Shown here: in pieces, positions 17,277 to 25,036 of the stretch | How the letters are laid out: the number at the start of each line of letters is the position of its first letter | How positions within the stretch are numbered: the stretch's first letter is position 1 | Assembly: GCF_009908265.2 (NCBI RefSeq) | Contig: NZ_JAAATX020000001.1 | Location: 62,001-126,000 of the forward strand | Length of the DNA: 64,000 nucleotides | Source of the DNA: Paragemmobacter amnigenus | GTDB taxonomy: Bacteria; Pseudomonadota; Alphaproteobacteria; Rhodobacterales; Rhodobacteraceae | Direction: 5' to 3' | The notes under the pieces: model-generated | Database searches by the model: none | What the model was told of the DNA's origin: nothing | What the model saw: the letters and a program-made list of their open reading frames with translations, nothing else | Made by a program: the position numbers and the translations under genes

Positions 17277-18494
17277 ATGTATCGCGTCTCACCCTTCGTC
17301 CGCCATTTCGCCTGGGCCCTGCTCGGCGGCATCGGCCTTGCGACGCTCTGGGTCAATATCGACCCTGCCGGCTATTACGACCTTGTCGAATACCGCCTGA
17401 TCGACCTGCCCAAACCCGTCTGGATCGCGGGCGAGACGCTGGTCATCACCCCGCAAACCGTCACGGCCGATCTGCTGATGGCCTTCTTCCTGTTCTTCGT
17501 CGCCAAGGAACTGTGGGAGGCGCTGATCCTCACCCGCGGGGCCCTTTCGGGGCGGCGGGCTCTCTTGCCTGCCGGGGCCGTTGCAGGCGGACTGGCGGGC
17601 GCGGTTGCGATCTGGCTGCTGCATTCGGCGCTTTTCGTGACGGATGAATTCGTCCCGACCGGCAGCGGCTGGCCCCTGCCCGTCGGGTCCGAGATCGTGC
17701 TGGGCTTCGTCGCGGGACGCATGGTCTTCGGCCCCGGGCATCCTGCGCTGCACCTTCTGCTTCTGCTCTCCATCGCCTCGACCATCCTCGGGATCCTCAT
17801 CCTCGGCCTCGCCTATCCGGGCGAAGGGCTACAGCTTCTGTGGCTGCTGCTGCCGCTGGCCTCGTCGCTGGCCGTCTGGCGGCTGCACGGACGCCAGACC
17901 CGCACGGGCGGGACCGAACGCGACCGTCGCCGCGCCCTCACGCTCTGGCCCTATCTGCTGGCCGGAGCGGCGGGATGGCTGGGCGTCACCTTCGCGGGCC
18001 TTCCGGGGGCGCTGGGGCTTCTGCCGGTGATCCCTGCCATTCCCCATGCCGACCGCGCCTTCGGCCTCTTTGCCGAGGCCGAGGAATATCTACACGACCC
18101 GCTCAACCGTCTGGCCCACATGCTGGTCCGCCCGCTCGCGGTCGTTCTGCTGCTTGTGGGCTTCACGCAGGGCGCGGTCGATCCCTCTGCCTTCGACGTG
18201 ACAACCCTGACCGTCCTCGCCTCGCTCTGGATCGGCAAGCCACTGGGCCTGATGCTGGGCGCACTCCTTGTCGCGCAGCTCTTCCGCCTGCCCATGCCCG
18301 CAGGAATCCGCATCCGCGATCTCCTGCTCGTCGCGATGCTCTCGGGCATGGCCTTCACGGCGCCCGTCCTTGCGCTCGACACCGCCCTCCCCGGTGGCGC
18401 CATGGCCGAGGCGGCGCGCCTTGGCCTTGTCCTGTCGCTTCTCGCATGGCCGGCGGCGCACCTTCTGGCACGATTCCTGCCCCGCAAGCGCTGA
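17277..18494 (+). CDS. NhaA-family Na+/H+ antiporter-like protein lacking the DD motif
   Basis: A 405-residue membrane protein with about eleven hydrophobic helices. Family signposts are TADLLMAFFLFFVAKELWEAL near 63-83 and GWPLPVGSEIVLGFVAGRMVFG near 131-152. In NhaA the next helix carries two adjacent aspartates (D163-D164 in E. coli) that bind the ion. Here the aligned residues are Ser168-Thr169 in LSIASTILGILILGLAYPG, and the ATDIAFA loop has Glu139 instead of Asp133. It may transport differently or not at all. The ATG at 17277 begins the first helix. A hairpin follows the stop. Confidence 0.82.
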   Translation: MYRVSPFVRHFAWALLGGIGLATLWVNIDPAGYYDLVEYRLIDLPKPVWIAGETLVITPQTVTADLLMAFFLFFVAKELWEALILTRGALSGRRALLPAGAVAGGLAGAVAIWLLHSALFVTDEFVPTGSGWPLPVGSEIVLGFVAGRMVFGPGHPALHLLLLLSIASTILGILILGLAYPGEGLQLLWLLLPLASSLAVWRLHGRQTRTGGTERDRRRALTLWPYLLAGAAGWLGVTFAGLPGALGLLPVIPAIPHADRAFGLFAEAEEYLHDPLNRLAHMLVRPLAVVLLLVGFTQGAVDPSAFDVTTLTVLASLWIGKPLGLMLGALLVAQLFRLPMPAGIRIRDLLLVAMLSGMAFTAPVLALDTALPGGAMAEAARLGLVLSLLAWPAAHLLARFLPRKR

Positions 18495-18505
18495 CCGGTG
18501 GTGTG

Positions 18506-18535
18506 GACAATCCGCCCCGCCGGGGCGGCATTGTC
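18506..18535. terminator. Bulged GC-rich hairpin after the NhaA-like gene
   Basis: GACAATCCGCCCC pairs with GGGGCGGCATTGTC, a 13-bp stem with one bulged G and a 3-nt loop. Only a short ATCTT follows, so termination would be weak; it may also be a 5' structure for kpsT. Confidence 0.5.
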
Positions 18536-18628
18536 ATCTTGGTGGAACTTCCGACATAATGATGCCCGAAAGTATGGCTAGCAGGGCCAAAGGTCAGGCG
18601 ACGTCGCGTTGCAGGTAAAGGGGCAGGA

Positions 18629-19288
18629 ATGATCGAGTTCGAAAACGTCTCGAAGTCCTTCTGGACCGGCAAGACGCGCAAGGTCATTCTCGATCAGGCC
18701 AGCTTCCGCGTCGAACTCGGCAATTCGCTGGGAATCCTCGCGCCCAACGGCACGGGCAAGACCACGATCGTCAACATGATGTCGGGGCTCGAACAGCCGG
18801 ACGAAGGGCGGATCACGCGGTCGGCGCGAATCTCCTTTCCGCTCGGCTTCATGGGCGGCGTCGTTGGCCGCCACAGCGCGACCGAGAACGCCCGCTACAT
18901 CGCGCGGCTCTACGGGCTTGATCCCGACTATGTCGAAAGCTTCTGCCGGTGGCTCTGCGACATCGGCGAATATTTCGACATGCCCGTGGGCACCTACTCG
19001 TCGGGGATGCGGGGGCGCTTCAACTTCGCCCTGCTCCTCGCGCTCGAATTCGACATCTATCTGATAGACGAGGGAATGCCCGGCACGACCGATGCCGAAT
19101 TCAACCGCAAGGCCGGAACCATCCTGCGCCAGCGGCTGGAGAACGCGACCGTCGTCATCGTCTCCCATCAGGCCTCCACGCTCGAAAAGTTCTGCCGTTC
19201 GGCGGCAGTCTTGCGGAACGGACGGCTGCACATGTTCGACACTCTGGAAGAAGCGAAACGGCTGTATAATTATGAAACTCAAGGTTAA
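18629..19288 (+). CDS. Capsular polysaccharide export ABC transporter, ATP-binding protein (KpsT-like)
   Basis: A 219-residue ATPase of the KpsT/CtrD type that energises export of capsular polysaccharide across the inner membrane. Walker A is APNGTGKTT starting at residue 38, the signature is YSSGMRGR at 123-130, Walker B is FDIYLIDEG at 141-149, and the switch His is in VIVSHQAS. A short A-loop start (MIEFENVSKSFW) fits the polysaccharide-export subfamily. The gene overlaps the KpsE-like gene by 17 nt. The expected KpsM permease gene is not adjacent. Confidence 0.9.
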   Translation: MIEFENVSKSFWTGKTRKVILDQASFRVELGNSLGILAPNGTGKTTIVNMMSGLEQPDEGRITRSARISFPLGFMGGVVGRHSATENARYIARLYGLDPDYVESFCRWLCDIGEYFDMPVGTYSSGMRGRFNFALLLALEFDIYLIDEGMPGTTDAEFNRKAGTILRQRLENATVVIVSHQASTLEKFCRSAAVLRNGRLHMFDTLEEAKRLYNYETQG

Positions 19289-21059
19289 GCGGTACCACAC
19301 CCGCCGTCCCGAGCCGTTGCCGCAGCCCGTGCCGCGCCGCCCCGCGCCCGACCGGATGGAACAGGCCGCGCCCTCCGCCATGCCCGCAGCCGTCCGCGCG
19401 TCCCTTGCCACCGGAGCGATGGCCGCCCAGCCCCCACGCGCCGCCGCGCCGCGCAGCCCGATTCCCGCCGCCACGAACGAGGCGCTCTTCGAACAGTCCG
19501 AGGACGGCTTCGGCAGCCAGCCCTATCCCACCGCGGCAGGCGCGGCCCCGACCGCAAACACGGATGCCGTGGCGCTTCCCGCCGACGGACCGGCAGGTGC
19601 CGAACTCGACGCGATCCGGCGCGAGGGGCTGACCGGCCGCCAGCTTCGCCTCGCCCGTCGCATGGCCCAGAAATACGGGCTTCCCGCCACGTCGGACTTC
19701 GACGCCGTGCGCCTCTTGCGGCAGGCGGGGCTCGATCCCTTCCGCAGCACGCCGGTCGTCGACATCGTCGCCGCCGCCGGCGCCGAGATGGAGGCCGCAG
19801 GCCCGGACGCCCCCCCCGCACGGGGCGGCATGGTGCCCGTCCCCGCAGGCCAGCGCCTGCCCCAGACGATCAAGCCGGTGCAGGTTCCCGCGCCGATGCC
19901 GGAAATCAACCCCGCGGCCGAGATCATGCAGATGCAGCTCGATCTGCAACGCCGCCGCCGCCGCCGCTCTCTCCTGCTCATGGCGCGGCTCTTCTTCTTT
20001 GTCCTCCTGCCCACCGTCCTTGCGGGCTTCTATTACTACGTCGTGGCAACGCCCCTCTATGCCACGCGCACGGAATTCGTGATCCAGCAGGCCATGCCGC
20101 AGACACCCGGCAGCAGCAGTCTGGGCGGGCTGGCCACCACACCGATGGCCAACATGCAGGATTCGATCACCGTGCAGGGCTATCTGCAATCGCGCGACGC
20201 GATGCTGCGCCTCGACCGCGACATCGGCTTCCGCGAGGTGTTCTCGGCCCCTCATATCGACCCGATCCAGCGCCTCGAACCCGACGCCACCAACGAAGCC
20301 GCCTACAAGATCTACCAGCGCAACGTCCTCGTCTCCTACGACCCGACCGAAGGCATCATCCGGATGGAGGTGATCGCCCCCGATCCGCAGACCTCGGTCC
20401 AGTTCTCGCAGGCCCTCATCGGCTATGCCGAGGAACAGGTGGACCAGTTGACCCAGCGCCTGCGCGAGGATGCCATGAAGGGCGCCCGCGACAGCTATGC
20501 CGAGGCAGAGCAGGCCCTGCTCGACGCCCGCCAGCGCTCGGTCCAGTTGCAGGAACGCTTCAAGGTGCTCTCCTCCGATGTCGAGGTCAGCCTGATCACC
20601 GGCCAGATCGGCCAGCTCGAAGGCCAGCTCACCGCCGACAAACTGTCGCTGGCGCAGATGGAGTCGAACGCCAACCCCAATGCCGCGCGGATGGAACCGC
20701 TGAAACGCCGCATCGCCACGCTGGAATCCGAAATCGCCACCCTGCGGTCCAAGCTGGTGGAAGAGGATGCCTCGGGCCAGTCGCTTGCCCGCGTGCAATC
20801 CGAACTCGCCGTGGCCGAAGCCGATGCCGAAACCCGCCAGATGATGCTGGCCCAGTCGCTTCAGGCGATGGAGACCGCGCGGATTGAGGCAAACCGTCAG
20901 GCCCGATATATCTCGCTCTCCGTCGCGCCCGTCGCACCGGACGAGGCGACCTATCCCCGCGCATTCGAGAACACGGTGGTGGCGATGCTGATTTTTGCCG
21001 GTATATACCTCATCCTGTCGATGACCGCCGCAATCCTGCGCGAACAGGTCTCGGCCTGA
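19272..21059 (+). CDS. Capsule polysaccharide export inner-membrane protein (KpsE/PCP-type) with long N-terminal extension
   Basis: A 595-residue polysaccharide co-polymerase-like protein. It has a cytoplasmic N-terminal region of about 230 residues, very Pro/Ala-rich, containing a helical patch (about 110-160). A basic stretch RRRRRRS (about 227-233) leads into the first membrane helix at about 235-258. A large periplasmic coiled-coil region (about 420-540) and a second membrane helix near the C-terminus follow. KpsE/CtrB proteins are usually near 380 residues, so the N-terminal part is an addition. It starts inside the KpsT gene and links the exporter to the periplasm-spanning machinery. 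Confidence 0.85.
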   Translation: MKLKVKRYHTRRPEPLPQPVPRRPAPDRMEQAAPSAMPAAVRASLATGAMAAQPPRAAAPRSPIPAATNEALFEQSEDGFGSQPYPTAAGAAPTANTDAVALPADGPAGAELDAIRREGLTGRQLRLARRMAQKYGLPATSDFDAVRLLRQAGLDPFRSTPVVDIVAAAGAEMEAAGPDAPPARGGMVPVPAGQRLPQTIKPVQVPAPMPEINPAAEIMQMQLDLQRRRRRRSLLLMARLFFFVLLPTVLAGFYYYVVATPLYATRTEFVIQQAMPQTPGSSSLGGLATTPMANMQDSITVQGYLQSRDAMLRLDRDIGFREVFSAPHIDPIQRLEPDATNEAAYKIYQRNVLVSYDPTEGIIRMEVIAPDPQTSVQFSQALIGYAEEQVDQLTQRLREDAMKGARDSYAEAEQALLDARQRSVQLQERFKVLSSDVEVSLITGQIGQLEGQLTADKLSLAQMESNANPNAARMEPLKRRIATLESEIATLRSKLVEEDASGQSLARVQSELAVAEADAETRQMMLAQSLQAMETARIEANRQARYISLSVAPVAPDEATYPRAFENTVVAMLIFAGIYLILSMTAAILREQVSA

Positions 21060-21066
21060 GGACAAG

Positions 21067-21897
21067 ATGAAGACAGTAAAGATCGGCGGGCTGACCGTCA
21101 GCAACGACAGCCCGCTTCTGGTGATCGCAGGCCCCTGCCAGCTCGAATCCCTCGACCACGCCCAGATGATCGCGGGGAAGATGGCCGAAGCCTGCGCCGC
21201 ATCCGGCGCGCAGTATGTGTTCAAGGCCAGCTACGACAAGGCCAACCGCACCTCGCTCAAGGGCAGGCGGGGCTTGGGCATCGACGCGGGGCTGAAGGTG
21301 CTGGAGGCGGTCCGCGCGATGGGGATGCCGGTGCTGACCGATATCCACGACCCCGAACAGGCCCGCATGGCGGCCGCCGTGGTGGACGTGATCCAGATTC
21401 CCGCCTTCCTCTGCCGCCAGACTGACCTGCTGCTTGCGGCGGGCGAAACCGGCGCGGTGGTCAACATCAAGAAGGGCCAGTTCCTTGCCCCGTGGGACAT
21501 GGACAATGTGGCCGAAAAGGTCGCCTCCACCGGCAATGACCGCATCCTTTTGACCGAACGCGGCACCAGCTTCGGCTACAACACGCTGGTGGCCGACATG
21601 CGCGCCCTGCCCCGCATGGCAAAAACGGGCTGGCCCGTCATCATGGACGCCACCCATTCCGTGCAGCAGCCGGGCGGTCAGGGCGGATCAAGCGGCGGGC
21701 AGCGCGAATACGCGCCCCTCATGGCGCGCTGTGCCGTGGCCGTGGGCATCGCGGGGGTCTTCATCGAAACTCACGAAAACCCCGACAGCGCCCCCTCGGA
21801 CGGGCCGAACATGGTCCACCTGTCGGACATGCCTGCACTGGTCGACACGCTGATGGCCTTCGACCATCTGGCCAAGGCAAACCCGCTCCGCGTCTGA
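21067..21897 (+). CDS. kdsA: 3-deoxy-8-phosphooctulonate synthase (KDO-8-P synthase)
   Basis: A 276-residue aldolase that condenses arabinose-5-phosphate and phosphoenolpyruvate to KDO-8-P. Family signatures are LLVIAGPCQLES, FKASYDKANRTS, GLKVLEAVRAMGMPVLTDIHDPEQ, INIKKGQFLAPWDM-type, ERGTSFGYNTLVADMR and DATHSVQQPGG. The residue after KKGQFLAPWDM (Asp) and an Asp in the 3' catalytic loop occur in both metal classes, so I do not assign one. It lies 7 nt after the KpsE-like gene. KDO forms the linker of Kps-type capsules as well as the LPS core, so its place in this operon makes sense. Confidence 0.95.
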   Translation: MKTVKIGGLTVSNDSPLLVIAGPCQLESLDHAQMIAGKMAEACAASGAQYVFKASYDKANRTSLKGRRGLGIDAGLKVLEAVRAMGMPVLTDIHDPEQARMAAAVVDVIQIPAFLCRQTDLLLAAGETGAVVNIKKGQFLAPWDMDNVAEKVASTGNDRILLTERGTSFGYNTLVADMRALPRMAKTGWPVIMDATHSVQQPGGQGGSSGGQREYAPLMARCAVAVGIAGVFIETHENPDSAPSDGPNMVHLSDMPALVDTLMAFDHLAKANPLRV

Positions 21898-21902
21898 CGC
21901 GC

Positions 21903-22085
21903 GCGAAGGAATTTCTGCGAAATTCCTTCGCCACGATCCTTCTGGCGAAGGATCGCCCAGACGCCCCGCGCCGGCGGCACCGTCGCAGAAACACTGCCCA
22001 CCACCTGCCCGCAGCCTTGGTTCAGAGTAGTGCCCGATCCTTCGCCAGAAGGATCGCACTTAAGATTTTTCGCCAGAAAAATCTT
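21903..22085. repeat. Two pairs of CTG(G)CG-loop hairpins between convergent genes
   Basis: Hairpins at 21903-21931 (12 bp, loop CTGCG), 21934-21955 (8 bp, loop CTGGCG), 22035-22056 (8 bp, loop CGCCAG) and 22062-22085 (9 bp, loop CGCCAG). The second and third share the stem CGATCCTT/AAGGATCG, which is also the stem at 8658-8679. The two pairs are near mirror images and flank 79 nt of GC-rich filler. They likely terminate kdsA and the opposing flavoprotein gene. Confidence 0.85.
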
Positions 22086-22108
22086 CGGCGGCACGGCTCA
22101 GGCACGGC

Positions 22109-23293
22109 TCACGCCACCTGCCCCGCCACCCAGCCCGACGACCAGGCCCACTGGAAATTGTATCCCCCCAGCCAGCCCGTCACATCCACGACCTCGCCCA
22201 CGAAATAAAGCCCCGGCACGCCCTTGGCCTCCATCGTCCGGCCATCCAGCGCCTCCGTATCGACCCCGCCCAGCGTCACCTCTGCCGTGCGATAGCCCTC
22301 GCTGCCTACGGGCCGCAACTCCCAGCCCGACACCTGCGCCGCGACGCGGTCCAGCACCGCCCGCCCGACCTCGGCCATGGGCCCACCCGTCGCGCCCGCC
22401 TGCGCCTCGATCAGCCGCGCCAGCTTTTCCGGCAGCAGCTTTCCCAGCGCCGTACGCAGCGCCGCCCGACCCGCCGCCTGCTTCTCGGCCCGCAGGAACG
22501 CCGCCACATCCAACCCCGGCGCAAGGTCGACGCGGATCGCCTCCCCCTCGCGCCAATAGGACGAAATCTGCAGCACCGCAGGCCCCGACAACCCGCGATG
22601 GGTGAAAAGCAACGCCTCGTCGAACCCCGTCTTGCCGCGGCTCACCCGCCCCTGCACGGCCACACCGGCCAGCGGGCGCATCCAGTCCAGTTCCTGCTCG
22701 GCGAATGTCAGCGGCACCAGCGCGGGCCGCGTCTCGGTCACGGGCAGGCCGAAGGCCGCCGCCACCTGATAGCCGTATCCCGTGGCCCCCATCTTGGGGA
22801 TCGACTTCCCCCCGGTCGCCACGATGACCGAGGCAGCACCCACCACACCCCGCCCCGTCTCGACCTCGAACCCGCCGCCCGCCGCTTGCCGGACCGCGCC
22901 CAGCGTGCAGCCCAGCCAAAGCTCCACCCCCCGGCGCGCCATATCCCCCAGCAGCATGTCGACGATCTGCTTTGCCGACCCGTCGCAAAACAGCTGCCCG
23001 AGGGTCTTCTCATGCCAGGCGATTCCCGCCGCATCGACGCGCGCGATGAAATCCTGCGCGGTGAAGCGGCGCAGCGCCGACAGGGCGAAGCGCGGGTTCT
23101 TCCCCAAGAACCGTTCGACCCCGAAACCGGTATTGGTAAAGTTGCACCGCCCCCCGCCCGAGATGCGGATCTTCTCGCCCGCCGCCGCCGCATGGTCGAC
23201 GACCAGCACCCGCCGCCCGCGCCGCCCCGCCTCGATCGCGGCGAACATTCCGGCCGCTCCGGCCCCAAGCACGATGACATCCACGCGTTTCAT
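22109..23293 (-). CDS. NAD(P)/FAD-dependent oxidoreductase, YhiN/HI0933 (BaiN-like) family
   Basis: A 394-residue flavoprotein. The N-terminal dinucleotide fold is VIVLGAGAAGMFAAIEAGRRGRRVLVVDH. The family block KIRISGGGRCNFTNTG follows at about 43-58, and a second FAD contact is VIVATGGKSIPKMGATGYGYQVA. The C-terminal AEVTLGGVDTEAL and GLYFVGEVVDVTGWLGGYNFQWAWSSG is the hallmark of the HI0933 family. Members reduce double bonds in steroid- or quinone-like substrates, or have no known role. It is a single gene on its strand, downstream of tRNA-Gln in the opposite direction. Confidence 0.9.
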   Translation of the reverse strand: MKRVDVIVLGAGAAGMFAAIEAGRRGRRVLVVDHAAAAGEKIRISGGGRCNFTNTGFGVERFLGKNPRFALSALRRFTAQDFIARVDAAGIAWHEKTLGQLFCDGSAKQIVDMLLGDMARRGVELWLGCTLGAVRQAAGGGFEVETGRGVVGAASVIVATGGKSIPKMGATGYGYQVAAAFGLPVTETRPALVPLTFAEQELDWMRPLAGVAVQGRVSRGKTGFDEALLFTHRGLSGPAVLQISSYWREGEAIRVDLAPGLDVAAFLRAEKQAAGRAALRTALGKLLPEKLARLIEAQAGATGGPMAEVGRAVLDRVAAQVSGWELRPVGSEGYRTAEVTLGGVDTEALDGRTMEAKGVPGLYFVGEVVDVTGWLGGYNFQWAWSSGWVAGQVA

Positions 23294-23396
23294 GCCCCTT
23301 GCCTAGCCCCTCTGCCCGACCTTCACAATCCGGCAGATTTTTCCATCGGCCCCCCTTGCACGCCCGAAAACCCTTCGCTAAACACCCCCCCACGGT

Positions 23397-23471
<75 letters not shown>

Positions 23472-23553
23472 AGAAACCTCCGCGACATGAATGAAATCAA
23501 TGGGTTGCATGGTGCCGCCTCGGCGCTTCGGGTGCCCCGCTTCACCTTTCTGC

Positions 23554-23723
23554 TGACCTGCCACGGGATTTTTCCTCCATCTACGATTAGAGTCCGGCCC
23601 AAGGAGAGGACGGACGATGAAGAAGGCGCGACTGACGGAAGAGCAGATCATTGGCATCCTGCAGGAGCATGAGGCGGGCGCGAAGTGTGCCGATCTCTGC
23701 CGCAAGCACGGGATGTCTGAGGG
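23554..23723 (+). mobile_element. Left-end remnant of an IS3-family (IS407-like) element
   Basis: The segment begins TGACCTGCC...GGGATTTTTCCTCC, the usual terminal repeat style of this IS group, and contains the start of its OrfA. It is cut at 23723 by the end of a second IS, and the remainder of the element is not found on the other side of that IS. Confidence 0.7.
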
Positions 23724-23757
23724 TGAGCTGCTGCTGGTTTCGTGGCCACGAAGATAA
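23617..23757 (+). pseudogene. Truncated IS3-family transposase OrfA
   Basis: The first 35 codons are a typical OrfA start (KKARLTEEQIIGILQEHEAG, then CADLCRKHGMSE), the N-terminal helix-turn-helix of an IS407-like transposase. The reading frame then enters the terminal repeat of the second IS and stops at 23757 after 11 foreign codons. AAGGAGAGGA precedes the ATG, so a 46-residue peptide could still be made, but it would lack the rest of OrfA. Confidence 0.8.
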
Positions 23758-23786
23758 GATCGTGACCAAGGAACTGGAGAGTGGAT

Positions 23787-24114
23787 ATGACGAGATGGAA
23801 GTTCAGCCGTGAGTTCAAGATCGAGGCCGTAAGGCTGGTGACGGATCGGGGCGTCGCGGTGGCGCAGGCGGCCCGTGATCTGGATGTGGCCGAGAGCGTT
23901 CTTCGTCGCTGGATGCGGGAACTGACCGCGACACCGGTGACGGCGTTTCCCGGGAACGGACAGATGCAGGCCGATCTGGCCGAGATTGCAGCCCCGAAGA
24001 TAAGGTGAGCGGGGCTGCGCCACCGGTTCGAGCAGACCCGCGAACGCGCGTCTTCGTGCGGAGCGTGACATCCTGAAGAAAGCGGCAACTTTTTTCGCGC
24101 GCGAGGCGACATGA
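23787..24114 (+). pseudogene. IS3-family transposase OrfA, frame-disrupted
   Basis: The N-terminal HTH part is intact: TRWKFSREFKIEAVRLVTDR, then ARDLDVAESVLRRWMREL. The frame stops at 24006-24008 (AAPKIR-stop). The conserved OrfA tail RAERDILKKAATFFAREAT is present from 24055 to 24114 but in another frame, so a frameshift or small deletion lies at about 24000-24054. The T6 run near 24094 is the usual frameshift-type region before OrfB. Confidence 0.75.
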
Positions 24115-25010
24115 GGTTCGCCTTCATCGCCAAGCGTCGTCACATCTGGCCCGTCACCTGGCTGTGCGAAGTGCTGGAGGTCTCGCGATCCGGCTTCCAT
24201 GCCTGGCTCAATCGTCCGACCAGCGCCCGCGAGATCCATGACGCCAAGCTTGTCACGGCAATCGAGACGAGCTTCAAGGCCAGCGACCGGACCTACGGGG
24301 CTCGCCGCGTCTGGCACGATGTGCTGGAAGAGGGGCTGGCCTGCGGCCTTCACCGGATCGAACGGCTGATGCGGATCAATGCCTTGCGCGCAAGGCCAAG
24401 ACGCCGCGGAAAGCCGAAGGACGACGGCGAACGGTCGGTCATCGCCGACAATATCCTCAAGCGCGACTTCCAGGCCGACCGGCCAAACCAGAAGTGGCTG
24501 GCCGACTTCACCTATATCTGTACCGCGGAAGGCTGGCTCTACGTCGCAGCCGTCCTTGATCTGTATTCACGGCGCATCGTCGGTTGGTCCATGAAGGCCG
24601 AACGAGATGCATCTCTGGTCATGGACGCGCTGATGATGGCCGTCTGGCGAAGAGGAAAGGCTGACGCGCTGCTTCATCACTCGGACCAGGGATCGCAATA
24701 CACAAGCGAGCAGTTCCAGCGTCTGCTGGCCGACAACGGCATCACCTGCTCGATGAGCCGCGCGGGCAACGTCTGGGATCGAGCCATGGTCGCGCAACTG
24801 GTCCAAGCGACCATGGCGAGGTCCGCGATGGAGAGCTTCTTTTCCTCGCTGAAGACCGAACGGATGGCACGGAAGGTCTACCGCACCCGCAACGAAGCCC
24901 GTGCCGATGTCTTCGATTACATCGAGCGCTTCTACAACCCGCGCAGGCGGCATTCGAAACTCGGCTACCTCAGCCCCATGGAGTTCGAGGCCCGCGCTAT
25001 GCTAGCTTAA
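24111..25010 (+). CDS. IS3-family transposase OrfB (DDE integrase) with an internal insertion
   Basis: A 299-residue rve-type transposase. The first catalytic Asp is in WLADFTYIC, the second in HHSDQGSQY, and the Glu in AMESFFSSLKTE. The spacing between the last two is normally 35 residues; here it is 48 because about 13 residues (MVAQLVQATMARS region) are inserted after GNVWD. The 39-bp insertion keeps the frame but falls next to the catalytic Glu. With OrfA broken as well, the element is probably not autonomous. Its ATG overlaps the OrfA stop (ATGA). Confidence 0.88.
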   Translation: MRFAFIAKRRHIWPVTWLCEVLEVSRSGFHAWLNRPTSAREIHDAKLVTAIETSFKASDRTYGARRVWHDVLEEGLACGLHRIERLMRINALRARPRRRGKPKDDGERSVIADNILKRDFQADRPNQKWLADFTYICTAEGWLYVAAVLDLYSRRIVGWSMKAERDASLVMDALMMAVWRRGKADALLHHSDQGSQYTSEQFQRLLADNGITCSMSRAGNVWDRAMVAQLVQATMARSAMESFFSSLKTERMARKVYRTRNEARADVFDYIERFYNPRRRHSKLGYLSPMEFEARAMLA

Positions 25011-25036
25011 CCTGCCTCCACGAAACCAGCAGCAGC

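Noticed and set aside
21761-22094. Small genes across the hairpin clusters after kdsA
   Set aside because: Their translations repeat the hairpin arms (RFFARKI-, SPEGS-like words) and are by-products of the repeats.
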